Assembly (NCBI GenBank): GCA_944323445.1
Contig: CALUSM010000023.1
Span: 1-43,995 of the forward strand
Length of the DNA: 43,995 bases
Source of the DNA: an uncultured Bacteroidales bacterium
GTDB taxonomy: Bacteria; Bacteroidota; Bacteroidia; Bacteroidales; UBA932
Reading direction: 5' to 3'
Part shown: positions 23,360 through 31,483 of the stretch, one piece after another
Layout of the letters: each line of letters opens with the position of its first letter
How positions within the stretch are numbered: position 1 is the first letter of the stretch
Translations under genes and position numbers: made by a program
The notes under the pieces: generated by a model
Seen by the model: the letters and a program-made list of their open reading frames with translations, nothing else
Databases searched by the model: none
What the model was told of the DNA's origin: nothing

Positions 23360-23389
23360 TTTCACCATTGGTAAATTTGCCTATCTTTG
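23360..23389 (+). promoter_or_regulatory. Invertible capsule promoter, in OFF orientation
   Basis: TTTC (23360-23363), an 18-base spacer and TATCTTTG (23382-23389) resemble the Bacteroidetes -33/-7 pair; the -7 box is a full match. Start expected near 23396, just inside the right repeat. As it stands it transcribes rightward, antisense to the recombinase gene. After inversion it would read leftward through the leader into the UpxY-like gene. Confidence 0.78.
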
Positions 23390-23400
23390 CACAGTGTTTG

Positions 23401-23426
23401 TACCGTCTCTTACGAAGAAATAGTAC
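23401..23426 (-). repeat. Right inverted repeat of the invertible segment
   Basis: TACCGTCTCTTACGAAGAAA (23401-23420) is the exact reverse complement of the left repeat core, and pairing extends to 23426 with one mismatch. The recombinase stop codon (23410-23412) and its last codons fall inside this repeat. Confidence 0.92.
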
Positions 23427-24621
23427 TGTCATGCAGTAGTTTCCCTATGATTTTCCGGTTGGCGTCGTCTATTGTGCCGCTGTCTATGGCGGCCAGGTAG
23501 ATGGCTGTGGTCTTTTCCGAGGTGTGTCCCATGGCCGCGCTGATGACGGGCAGGGCGATTCCATGTGCTCTGGCCGCTGTTGCCCAGCTGTGCCGGGCGG
23601 TGTAGGATGTCAGGCGGAGGCCGATGCCGGATATGGCGGAGAGCCGTTTCAGCAGGCTGTTGTAGTAGCGCAGCATCGTCCTGTATTTGCGGTATGAGAC
23701 TGCTTCGTCGCTCCCTTCTCTCAGGATGGGGAAGACGTAGGACGAGCTGGCGTCACGGTATCTCTGCACTATCGCGTCCATGAGGCTCTCCATTCTCACT
23801 TCCAGCCGTTGACCGGTCTTGTGGCGGCGGTAGCTGAGGATCCCCCCGCAGATGTCGCTTTTCCGGAGGTAGGCCATGTCGACGAATGCCATGCCTCTGG
23901 CGCAGTAGCTGAACAGGAACAGGTCGCGTGCCATGGAAAGGGGGGAGCTGTCCCGGAGAGGTATCCGGTAGAGGGCGGAGACCGTCTCCTCGCTCACGGC
24001 CCGTTTCACTGTCCTTTCAATGCCGGTGTAGACGTTGCGGAAAGGGTAGGCCTGCCGGGTCAGTCCTTCGCCTGCGGCCTTGTTGTATGCTGCTCGGAGC
24101 ACTCTCATATAGAAGGACAGGGAATTGCGGCAGACTCCCCTTCCGTTCAGCCAGTGGGCGTAGCTCTCCATGAGGCGGTCCGTGACGGCGCACACCGCTA
24201 TGTCCCTGCCTCCGAGGAATGCCGACAGGCTGTTGGCTGCGCTGAGGTAGTTGTGGGCTGTCCCGTGCCGTCCATCTGCTTTCATTGTCTCGCCGGCACA
24301 CCGGATATACCGTATGAAATAACAGGACTTCCCGCTTTCCTTGAACAGCCGTGCCACGTCATCTGCGGTGTAGCTCCGGCTCTCCCGGTCGAGACCCGCA
24401 GCGATGTCCCGGATCAGGTGCTCTCCGTATTCTACCTTCATCCTGATGTCGGCCAGGCCGCTGTCCTCTTTTCCTTCCTGCAGCCGTTCCCATTCGTCTG
24501 CGCTGATGTGGACGGCGGAGGAGACTGTGCGGACCATGCGGCGGTGGATGATGCGGTAGACGACAGTCCCTTTCTTGCCGGGGACTGATGACGGGCGGAA
24601 TTTTGTTTTGATTGTAGTCAT
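23410..24621 (-). CDS. Tyrosine recombinase (site-specific DNA invertase, Tsr-type)
   Basis: A 403-aa phage-integrase-family recombinase of the Bacteroidetes kind: an N-terminal arm-type DNA-binding region (about 1-90), a SAM-like core-binding domain (about 95-200) and the catalytic domain. Catalytic residues visible are Arg242 (CARGMAFVDMAYL), Lys268 (RRHKTGQ), Arg343 with His344 (SYTARHSWAT), His366 (MGHTSEKTT) and the nucleophile Tyr375 (AIYLA). The first position of the HxxR box is Tyr340, as in many Bacteroides Tsr proteins. It probably inverts the adjacent segment; its last codons and stop lie inside the right inverted repeat, and inversion preserves them because the repeats are identical there. 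Confidence 0.92.
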   Translation of the reverse strand: MTTIKTKFRPSSVPGKKGTVVYRIIHRRMVRTVSSAVHISADEWERLQEGKEDSGLADIRMKVEYGEHLIRDIAAGLDRESRSYTADDVARLFKESGKSCYFIRYIRCAGETMKADGRHGTAHNYLSAANSLSAFLGGRDIAVCAVTDRLMESYAHWLNGRGVCRNSLSFYMRVLRAAYNKAAGEGLTRQAYPFRNVYTGIERTVKRAVSEETVSALYRIPLRDSSPLSMARDLFLFSYCARGMAFVDMAYLRKSDICGGILSYRRHKTGQRLEVRMESLMDAIVQRYRDASSSYVFPILREGSDEAVSYRKYRTMLRYYNSLLKRLSAISGIGLRLTSYTARHSWATAARAHGIALPVISAAMGHTSEKTTAIYLAAIDSGTIDDANRKIIGKLLHDSTISS

Positions 24622-24639
24622 TTTTTCTGAAAATTTTCG

Positions 24640-24647
24640 TACCTTAG
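24640..24647 (+). promoter_or_regulatory. Possible -7 box for the DUF3857/hydrogenase gene series
   Basis: TACCTTAG resembles TAnnTTTG with one mismatch and lies 35 bases before the first ATG. No well-spaced TTTG is present, so the call is tentative. Confidence 0.3.
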
Positions 24648-24674
24648 CAAGGTTTTATCACTAACTGTAATTAG

Positions 24675-24682
24675 CAAATATA
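24675..24682 (-). promoter_or_regulatory. Possible -7 box for the recombinase gene
   Basis: On the minus strand TATATTTG is a full match to the Bacteroidetes -7 consensus, about 54 bases before the recombinase ATG. No TTTG is found at the expected distance. It abuts the start of the divergent DUF3857 gene. Confidence 0.38.
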
Positions 24683-26646
24683 TGGATATGAAACGGATTT
24701 TTACTGTACTGTCCTGCGTGCTTCTCGCCTCTGCGGCCATGTCGGCCCAGACCTGGAGGCAGTATGAGGCGGCAGCGGCAGGCCTGGCCTCTCAGGATGC
24801 TGACTGCGTGGTGCTCCTGGACAGCACCTCGGTCAGCGTAGAGCCTACGGGCCAGGGTTCATTCACAGTGTACAGGGCTTTCAGGGTGCAGACCCCGGAG
24901 GGTGCTCTGGCCAACAGGGTCATCAAGTATGATTATGACCCTCTTACGGCTTTTGCCGAATTCAAGTATGTGACCATATACCGCTCCAGTGGGGAGGTCG
25001 AGCATCTGGATGTGTCGGAGGCTCTGGACTATGCCGCTCCGGCGAGGATGATTTACTGGGGCGCCCGCCAGATTATGATTGAGACTGGCGCTCTCGAGCC
25101 TGGCGATATCGTTGAGTATGAGATAGCCAAGAAGGGATTTACCTATGCCCTGCTGACGTCCGGGGTCGATGCGGAGGATGACTCCCGCTTCATTCCGCCG
25201 ATGAGAGGGCAGTTCTACGATATCGTTCCTTTCTGGTGCGCTGACCCTACGGTGCGCAAGGTGTATCAGGTGTCCTTCCCGATGGAGAAGGACGTGCAGT
25301 TCCAGTTCTATCAGGGCGAGTGCGCCTCCTCGATGAGGTTCGAGGACGGCCGTAAGGTCTACAGGTTTGCGGTGAATGACGTGATGCCCTTCGACAGCGA
25401 GCCCAATATGGTGGACCTTTTCGACGCAGCTCCCAAGCTGATGATGTCCACTACCCCAGACTGGAAGGAAAAGTCCTTGTGGTTCAATAAGGTGAATGAG
25501 GACTACGGCAGTTTCGACGCCTACGCTCCCGCACAGAAGAAGGTGGACGAGCTGATCCGCGGCAAGGAGACCGAGATGGAGAAGATAGCCGTGCTGACCC
25601 ACTGGGTGGCCGACAACATCCGCTACTCCGGCATCACCATGGGCAAGGGCGAGGGTTACACTCTGCACAACACCCAGATGAACTATACCGACCGCTGCGG
25701 TGTCTGCAAGGATATCGCCGGCACCCTGATATCCTTCCTGCGTATGGCCGGTTTCGAGGCCTATCCTGCGATGACCATGGCCGGCAGCCGTGTCGAGAGC
25801 ATTCCCGCCGACCATTTCAATCACTGCGTAGCGGTCGTGAAGCTTTCCGACGGCACCTACATGCCCCTCGACCCTACCTGGGTGCCTTTTTGCCGCGAGC
25901 TGTGGAGCAGTGCGGAGCAGCAGCAGAACTACCTGCCCGGTGTACCCGAGGGCTCGGATCTCTGCCTGACTCCGGTATCGGCGCCAGAGAACCACTACGT
26001 GCGCATCAAGGCTGACAATTTCCTGGATGCTGACGGTACTCTAAAGGGTACTTTCACCATTTCTGCCGAGGGGCAGAGCGACCTGAATGTCCGCCGCATC
26101 TTTACGACCGGCTTCCGGAGCGAATGGCGCAACACGATGGAGCGTCAGCTGCTGAACATCTCTCCCAAGGCCAGGCTCGTCAGCGTGGACTATGGCAGGA
26201 ATCCCAAGGACTATCAGGCCGCGCCCATAAGCATAACGTTCCGATACGAGATACCTGATTACGCACTTGTGGGTGACGGCACCATGCTGTTCCGTCCGCT
26301 GGTGATGAACAATCTCTACAACAGTGTCCGCTCCTACCTCAGGATCAATACCTCGCTTGAGGAGCGCCGCTACGGTTTCAAGGACGGCTGCTCCCGTCTG
26401 GTCGAGCTCGACGAGACCATAAGTCTGCCCGAGGGTTATGTCATGGTGTCAGCCCCCAAGTCCGATGAGATGCAGGGCAACGGTGCCGATTTCTGCGGCT
26501 CTCTCGTACAGGACGGAAATGAAATCGTCCTGCACAATACCCTGGCCCTCAAGAAGAGGGTATACGAGGTCTCGGACTGGGAGAGTTTCCGCAACGCGGT
26601 CAATGCCCACAAGGCATACGGTGAATATGTAGTTGTCAAAAAGTAA
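24682..26646 (+). CDS. Exported DUF3857 / transglutaminase-like protein
   Basis: A 654-aa protein with a signal peptide (about 1-22, RIFTVLSCVLLASAAMSAQ), so periplasmic or surface. It has an N-terminal DUF3857 domain (about 40-210) and a central transglutaminase-like domain with DRCGVCKDIAGTLISFLRMAG (catalytic Cys near 339), HFNHCVAVV (His near 379) and PLDPTW (Asp near 396): a complete Cys-His-Asp triad. The C-terminal part is beta-rich. The family is widespread in Bacteroidetes, with unclear substrate. It is divergent from the recombinase gene and 9 bases ahead of a second DUF3857 gene. Confidence 0.9.
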   Translation: MDMKRIFTVLSCVLLASAAMSAQTWRQYEAAAAGLASQDADCVVLLDSTSVSVEPTGQGSFTVYRAFRVQTPEGALANRVIKYDYDPLTAFAEFKYVTIYRSSGEVEHLDVSEALDYAAPARMIYWGARQIMIETGALEPGDIVEYEIAKKGFTYALLTSGVDAEDDSRFIPPMRGQFYDIVPFWCADPTVRKVYQVSFPMEKDVQFQFYQGECASSMRFEDGRKVYRFAVNDVMPFDSEPNMVDLFDAAPKLMMSTTPDWKEKSLWFNKVNEDYGSFDAYAPAQKKVDELIRGKETEMEKIAVLTHWVADNIRYSGITMGKGEGYTLHNTQMNYTDRCGVCKDIAGTLISFLRMAGFEAYPAMTMAGSRVESIPADHFNHCVAVVKLSDGTYMPLDPTWVPFCRELWSSAEQQQNYLPGVPEGSDLCLTPVSAPENHYVRIKADNFLDADGTLKGTFTISAEGQSDLNVRRIFTTGFRSEWRNTMERQLLNISPKARLVSVDYGRNPKDYQAAPISITFRYEIPDYALVGDGTMLFRPLVMNNLYNSVRSYLRINTSLEERRYGFKDGCSRLVELDETISLPEGYVMVSAPKSDEMQGNGADFCGSLVQDGNEIVLHNTLALKKRVYEVSDWESFRNAVNAHKAYGEYVVVKK

Positions 26647-26655
26647 ATCCGGATT

Positions 26656-28248
26656 ATGAAAAATATTCAGACAAGAGTAATGATGTCCGCCGTGCTCATT
26701 ATGTCGGCGGTGCTCACATCCTCTGCCGCCCCCGGAAGCGAGGCGCAGTTCGACAGACTGGTCAAGGCATACGTCCTCAATCCTGACGGCAGTCAGGAAC
26801 TACGCGTGCAGAAGCAGCTGACCATATATACACACGCGGCGATGAACAATCTCTACGGTGAGACGTTCATCGTCTATGATCCTGCCTGTCAGCATCTGAA
26901 AATCAACGAGTCCTATACCAGACAGGTGGACGGGACCATTATTGAGACTCCTGCCAATGCATTTGTCGAGGTGCTTCCCTCGGCTGCAGCCAATGCTCCT
27001 GCCTACAATGGCCTCAGGGAGATGGTGGTAGTCCACACCGGACTGGAGCTCGGTGCGACGATTTATCTTGACTATACGCTTACGACAGATGCCGGAGCCC
27101 TTCCCGCCCTCGATATTTTCGAGCAGGTGGAGGAACTTTCTCCTATCAAGTACTACGAGCTGAGTGTCAGCGTGCCTTCCGGGACACCGCTGCATTACAG
27201 TCTGCTGAACGGGAGGACCTCGCCTAAGGTCGCGGAGGCAGGCGGTATGCGGACAGTGAAGTGGATTATGAGGAATGTCGCTCCCCGTCCCCGTTCTCTG
27301 GCCGTTTCTGTCCCCGCAGGCAATGTCCGGGCGGTCATGGCCAGCACCTATGAGTCACAGGATGCAGTCATGGATGTCGTCAGGTCGTGGATGTACAGCC
27401 CGGAGGACGGAGCAGTGCAGGCTCTGTTGGAGAAGATAAGCTCTAGCCGTGACAGGCGCTCCATAGTGGACAAGATACACGGGTACATCTCTTCCGGTCT
27501 CGGTCAGTGTCCCCTGACTCCTGCGCAGACAGGATACAAGGTCCGTCCTGTCCGGGAGGTCATCGGCAGCGCGTATGCTACAGACGCAGAGAAGACATCC
27601 CTTGCCTGTGCGCTGCTCCGGGCCGCAGGCGTGGAGTCCGGTCTTCTGCTGGCTTTCCCCAAGACATCTGAGGACATTCCCGCCGGACTGGCAGCCATGC
27701 AGAACATCATGGCATCAGGATTCGTAGACCCTGCTGATGAGGCGACTGCGGATATTGCCGCGTATCTGGAGATAATGGATATTGACGGAAAACCGGCAGC
27801 TGCCGCGGCTCCTGACCATAAAGTGGATGTACGGAGCACGCTTAAAGTCTCCGCTTCAGAGGGCAGGCAGCTGGCGGAAGGCATCTACACCTTCCAGCTC
27901 CCTGACGCAGTCTCCGGCTGGCTGAGCGCAGTATATCCTCATACGGCTGTCAACACGGATCGTCCGGTCAATCTTCTGCTGCCGTATCTGGCAGACGAGA
28001 CCTATTCCTGTGTTGTCGAGTCCGATGCCGGTATGAAGGCTGTCATTCTGCCTGAGCCCGTTCAGATATCCAACAGTGTGGGAACAGTGTCCGTGGATGT
28101 GTCCGTGGAAGAGGGCAGGACTGTGATAACCCGCAGTCTCAGGCTCACCCGTCAGCTAATTGTCCCCTCCGACTATCCTCAATACTACGAGCTGATGAGC
28201 GAGTGGTATACCTTGTGTGTCTCACCCCTTGTTTTCAGAGCAGAATAG
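26656..28248 (+). CDS. Exported DUF3857 protein with degenerate transglutaminase domain
   Basis: A 530-aa protein with an N-terminal signal sequence (about 1-25). It has the DUF3857 layout (LKINESYTRQVDGTIIETP; VVHTGLELGATIYLDYTL) followed by a region laid out like a transglutaminase core, but the segment that normally reads GxCxDKxxLL is ATDAEKTSLACALLRAAGV, lacking the catalytic Cys at the usual place. It is therefore probably a non-catalytic partner of the preceding protein. It ends one base before the start of the DRTGG gene, so this exported pair and the redox cluster seem to share a transcript. Confidence 0.82.
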   Translation: MKNIQTRVMMSAVLIMSAVLTSSAAPGSEAQFDRLVKAYVLNPDGSQELRVQKQLTIYTHAAMNNLYGETFIVYDPACQHLKINESYTRQVDGTIIETPANAFVEVLPSAAANAPAYNGLREMVVVHTGLELGATIYLDYTLTTDAGALPALDIFEQVEELSPIKYYELSVSVPSGTPLHYSLLNGRTSPKVAEAGGMRTVKWIMRNVAPRPRSLAVSVPAGNVRAVMASTYESQDAVMDVVRSWMYSPEDGAVQALLEKISSSRDRRSIVDKIHGYISSGLGQCPLTPAQTGYKVRPVREVIGSAYATDAEKTSLACALLRAAGVESGLLLAFPKTSEDIPAGLAAMQNIMASGFVDPADEATADIAAYLEIMDIDGKPAAAAAPDHKVDVRSTLKVSASEGRQLAEGIYTFQLPDAVSGWLSAVYPHTAVNTDRPVNLLLPYLADETYSCVVESDAGMKAVILPEPVQISNSVGTVSVDVSVEEGRTVITRSLRLTRQLIVPSDYPQYYELMSEWYTLCVSPLVFRAE

Positions 28249-28249
28249 T

Positions 28250-28594
28250 ATGAGGCTAAGAGATATTGCAGCAGCCGTACAGGGAGAGGTGCTCTGCGGA
28301 CAGGAACGTCTGGACGAGAACGTGGACTATGCTTTCGCTTCGGACCTGATGAGTGACGTGCTCACAATCAAAACGAATGACTTCCTGCTGATTACCGGAC
28401 TGGCCAACGTGCAGTCGGTCCGGACAGCGGAGATGTCGGACGTGGAATATATCCTCTTCGTGCGCGGGAAGTCCGTGACGGAGGAGATGACCGCCCTGGC
28501 CGAGGACAACGGCATGGTGGTGATACGTACTGACTACTCGATGTTCAAGACATCCGGTATCCTCTACGGAGCCGGCCTCAAGCCGGTCTACTGA
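28250..28594 (+). CDS. DRTGG-domain protein (first copy)
   Basis: A 114-aa protein from the ATG at 28250 (MRLRDIAAAVQGEVLCG); the frame extends back to 28217 but that part overlaps the upstream gene. The pattern DYAFASDLMSDVLTIKTNDFLLITGL is the DRTGG domain, a likely nucleotide- or ligand-binding fold also seen in phosphotransacetylases and HPr kinase relatives. It is one base after the DUF3857 gene and one base before the RsbW-like gene. Together with the copy at 30389 it flanks the hydrogenase-like Fe-S protein. The role is probably regulatory. Confidence 0.83.
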   Translation: MRLRDIAAAVQGEVLCGQERLDENVDYAFASDLMSDVLTIKTNDFLLITGLANVQSVRTAEMSDVEYILFVRGKSVTEEMTALAEDNGMVVIRTDYSMFKTSGILYGAGLKPVY

Positions 28595-28595
28595 T

Positions 28596-29006
28596 ATGAG
28601 GCTGGATTACGATGTAGCAGCGGGTGACTTTACCCGCGCAGGCAATGCCTCATCGGCCATCAAGAAGACCCTCAAGCAGATCGGAGTCTCTCCCGCTGTT
28701 GTCAAGAGAGTGGTCGTGGCGGTCTATGAGGCGGAGGTCAATATCGTAGCGCATTCCTACGGCGGCCACATCACGGCAGAGATATCGCCTGAAGGAATCA
28801 GCGTGGTGCTCGCCGATACCGGTCCCGGTATTCCGGATGTGCAGAAGGCGATGCAGAAGGGATTCTCCACGGCTTCCAAGGAAGTGCGGGAGATGGGTTT
28901 CGGAGCTGGTATGGGACTCCCCAACATCAAGGAGAACGCCGATGACCTGAAGATAGAGACTGAAGTGGGAAAGGGTACGGTCCTTACCATCTACATAAAA
29001 TTCTAA
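28596..29006 (+). CDS. RsbW/RsbT-like ATP-binding protein (HATPase_c, anti-sigma-type)
   Basis: A 136-aa GHKL ATPase with the N-box in VVAVYEAEVNIVAHSYGG, where Glu and Asn bind Mg-ATP, DTGPGIPD (G1 box) and GFGAGMGLPNIKENADDL (G2 box). Such small proteins act as anti-sigma factors or Ser/Thr kinases in partner-switching systems. Homologues accompany trimeric [FeFe] hydrogenase genes in Thermotoga and Clostridia, next to the Fe-S protein as here. No sigma factor or anti-anti-sigma STAS gene is in the window, so its partner is unknown. Confidence 0.88.
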   Translation: MRLDYDVAAGDFTRAGNASSAIKKTLKQIGVSPAVVKRVVVAVYEAEVNIVAHSYGGHITAEISPEGISVVLADTGPGIPDVQKAMQKGFSTASKEVREMGFGAGMGLPNIKENADDLKIETEVGKGTVLTIYIKF

Positions 29007-29019
29007 CAGCAGCGGTAAT

Positions 29020-30381
29020 ATGGAACACAACACTTTCCACAAGGCCCTGGAGATACAGAGTGAACTGTGCATCGGCTGCTCGCACTGTATAAAGGTCTGT
29101 CCGACGGAGGCTCTCAGGGTCTCCGGAGGCAAGGCCCTGCTCTATGCGGACTGGTGCATAGACTGCGGCCGCTGTTTCAGGGTCTGTCCCAGCCGGGCTA
29201 TCCGGGTTGTGGATGACGATTTCGATAATATTTTTGCCTATAAATATAGGGTTCTGCTGGTGCCGGCGGTGTTCTACGCCCAGTTCGAGAAGCGTATCCC
29301 CAGGAGGATTATCAACGATATCCTCGGGGACATGGGGTTCTCGGAGGTGTGTACTGTGGAGCAGAGTGTCGACACTCTGGTGGACGAGATCAACGGTTAT
29401 GTCCGGAATGCTGCGGACAAGCCGGTGGTATCCTCTTTCTGTCCGGCGGTCATCCGTCTGATACAGGTGCGCTTCCCCTCGCTGATAGACCGCATCATGC
29501 TGCTGCTTCCGCCTATCGAGGTGACAGCTCAGTACTATGTCAGGAAATGGCAGATGAACGGAGGGGATCCCGCAGACCTGGGTGTATTCTACCTGACTCC
29601 GTGCATTGCGAAGATTGCTGCGGTGAAGTCTCCTGTGGGAGGGTACAGATCTCCTATATGCGGGGTCATCAATATGGACTATGTCTACAACAAGGTCCTG
29701 TATGCCTATAAAAACAAGAAATATCCGGAGGAAGGACAAGGAACGGAGGCTGTCAATGACGCTGTCTCCTCCAAGGGACTGCTCTGGCCCCTGACCGGAG
29801 GCGAGGCGTCCGGGATAGAGGGCCGGGCCCTGTCCATAGACGGGATGAACAATGTGATTGAGTTCCTTGAAAAGCTTGAGGACGAGGAGATAGACGAGCC
29901 TATCGATTATCTGGAGCTGCGGGGATGTCATGAGTCCTGTCCGGGAGGAATCCTGGTGCAGGGCAACCGTTTCCTGGTGGCGGACAATCTGAGAGAGGTG
30001 GCGGCATCTGCTCCCGGCTCGCACCGCTTGGCCGGAGAGTACAAGCAGGTCTGCTCCGCTTCTATCAAGATGGATGCGGTGGAACCCCGTTCGATGGTCA
30101 AGTATGACAAGGATATCAATGTGGCCATCAAGAAAATGGAAATGGCCGGGATGTTGAGGAAGATACTTCCGGATATCGACTGCGGAGCCTGCGGAGCGCC
30201 CAGCTGCGAGGCTCTGGCGGCGGATATTGTGCGGGACGACGCATCCCTGAACAACTGTATCTTCATGCAGGCACGCTTCGAGAAGGAGGGCTCGCTTCAG
30301 GTCTCCGAGGCGATAGACCTGATGGAGAAGGTCTGGGGCAAGGACAGGTTTATGAACAAGGAACAATTAAAATCAGAATAG
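29020..30381 (+). CDS. Hydrogenase-like Fe-S protein with degenerate H-cluster domain (TM1421/HydS-like)
   Basis: A 453-aa protein with two N-terminal [4Fe-4S] motifs (CIGCSHCIKVCP near 17-28 and CIDCGRCFRVCP near 47-58), an [FeFe] hydrogenase large-subunit-like domain, and a C-terminal CGACGAPSCEAL...NNC cluster motif (about 388-420). The three active-site loops are altered: SSFCPAV replaces TSCCPAW (the proton-relay Cys is Phe), LTPCIAKIAA corresponds to MPCLAKK, and CHESCPGGILVQG replaces CPGGCIGGAGQP. It probably does not turn over H2 and may be a redox or H2 sensor linked to the adjacent ATPases. It precedes the second DRTGG gene by 7 bases. Confidence 0.86.
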   Translation: MEHNTFHKALEIQSELCIGCSHCIKVCPTEALRVSGGKALLYADWCIDCGRCFRVCPSRAIRVVDDDFDNIFAYKYRVLLVPAVFYAQFEKRIPRRIINDILGDMGFSEVCTVEQSVDTLVDEINGYVRNAADKPVVSSFCPAVIRLIQVRFPSLIDRIMLLLPPIEVTAQYYVRKWQMNGGDPADLGVFYLTPCIAKIAAVKSPVGGYRSPICGVINMDYVYNKVLYAYKNKKYPEEGQGTEAVNDAVSSKGLLWPLTGGEASGIEGRALSIDGMNNVIEFLEKLEDEEIDEPIDYLELRGCHESCPGGILVQGNRFLVADNLREVAASAPGSHRLAGEYKQVCSASIKMDAVEPRSMVKYDKDINVAIKKMEMAGMLRKILPDIDCGACGAPSCEALAADIVRDDASLNNCIFMQARFEKEGSLQVSEAIDLMEKVWGKDRFMNKEQLKSE

Positions 30382-30388
30382 AAAAGTT

Positions 30389-30724
30389 ATGACTGTAAGG
30401 GAAATTGCTGACAAACTCAATCTCAAGGTGTTTTCCGGGGCCTCGGGCCTGGACCGCGAGGTGACGGGGGGCTATGTCTCCGACCTGCTGTCGGACGTGA
30501 TGGGTTTCGCCAAGGACGGTTCGGTCTGGGTGACCCTCCAGACACACAAGAACGTGATGGCCATTGCCACTCTCAAGGAGCTGGCCGCCGTGATAATCGT
30601 CAAAGGTTTTGAGCCGGAAGAGGATGCCAAGGAGGTGTCCGAGGAAGAGGGTATCCCCATTCTCGGCTCAGGCGAGCAGACATTCGAGCTGGCCGGACAG
30701 ATTTACAACCTTCTGAACCGCTGA
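30389..30724 (+). CDS. DRTGG-domain protein (second copy)
   Basis: A 111-aa DRTGG protein: IADKLNLKVFSGASGLDREVTGGYVSDLLSDVMGFA carries the D-R-x-V-T-G-G motif from which the family is named (about 24-30, LDREVTGGY), more complete than in the copy at 28250. It is likely a small ligand-binding regulator. It follows the Fe-S protein by 7 bases and precedes the PHP gene by 7. Confidence 0.87.
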   Translation: MTVREIADKLNLKVFSGASGLDREVTGGYVSDLLSDVMGFAKDGSVWVTLQTHKNVMAIATLKELAAVIIVKGFEPEEDAKEVSEEEGIPILGSGEQTFELAGQIYNLLNR

Positions 30725-30731
30725 TGAGGCC

Positions 30732-31466
30732 ATGAACCGTTTCCGCGCCGACCTGCACTGCCATACTCTCCTGTCTCCGTGCGGGGACATAGAGATGACT
30801 CCTGCGCGCATTGTCCGTACGGCTCTGGAACGGGGATGGGACATAATAGGCATCACGGACCATAACACTACCGTGCAGGGACGGGAGATAAGGCGGATAG
30901 TGGGAGACGGAGAGCCGTATATCCTGTGCGGGGCTGAGGTTACGACGCGGGAGGAGGTGCACTGCCTGGTATTCGCCGACAGCGGGGATAGCCTTGACGC
31001 CCTGCAGAAATTTCTGGATGACAGTCTGCCCAGGATTCCCAACGACGAGGAGATGTTCGGATACCAGCTGGCGGTGAATGAGGCGGAGGAGGTGATTTAC
31101 GAGGCTCCGTATCTGCTGATATCGGCTATTGACAGGAGCATAGAGGAGGTGGCCGCTTTCGCCGGGTCGATAGGAGGACTTTTCATTCCGGCCCATATCG
31201 ACAAGGCGCAGAACTCGATTATCTCGCAGTTGGGATTCATTCCTCCGGACCTGCCGTTCGACGCCCTGGAGATTTCGGCCCGGTGCAGTCTGGAAGGACT
31301 GCTGGAACGGCACCGCTGGCTTGGAAAGCTGAACCCGGCGTTCATACGTTCCTCGGACGCCCATTATCCCGAGGACCTGTGCAGGGCCTCTACATGGCTG
31401 GAGATGCCTTGCAGGAGTTTTGAGGAGATAAGGACTGCCCTGCGGACAAATAGAGTATCGACCTGA
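30732..31466 (+). CDS. PHP-domain metal-dependent phosphoesterase
   Basis: A 244-aa PHP protein related to TrpH/YciV (RNase AM). Metal ligands are visible in order: DLHCHTLLSPCG (near 7-18), ITDHNT (near 40-45), GAEVTT, FIPAHIDK and RSSDAHY (near 209-215). Its substrate here is unknown; PHP genes occur in the same place in trimeric hydrogenase clusters of Thermotogales and Clostridia, where their role is also unsettled. It ends 17 bases before the HATPase gene. Confidence 0.88.
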   Translation: MNRFRADLHCHTLLSPCGDIEMTPARIVRTALERGWDIIGITDHNTTVQGREIRRIVGDGEPYILCGAEVTTREEVHCLVFADSGDSLDALQKFLDDSLPRIPNDEEMFGYQLAVNEAEEVIYEAPYLLISAIDRSIEEVAAFAGSIGGLFIPAHIDKAQNSIISQLGFIPPDLPFDALEISARCSLEGLLERHRWLGKLNPAFIRSSDAHYPEDLCRASTWLEMPCRSFEEIRTALRTNRVST

Positions 31467-31483
31467 ATATTGACCTTAGAAGA

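Larger units (their letters stand above)
23006..23426. other. Invertible promoter segment (DNA inversion switch)
   Basis: A 421-bp segment bounded by 26-bp inverted repeats with one mismatch. It contains no gene, one outward promoter near the right repeat, and lies directly between a tyrosine recombinase gene and the UpxY-like gene. This is the layout of phase-variable capsule switches in Bacteroides. The promoter now points right, away from the capsule genes, so the assembly shows the OFF state. No TAnnTTTG box was found pointing left out of the segment. Confidence 0.88.

Noticed and set aside
28984-30366. 460-codon open frame opposite the hydrogenase-like Fe-S protein
   Set aside because: Antisense shadow without recognisable domains; the plus-strand gene has three Fe-S motifs.
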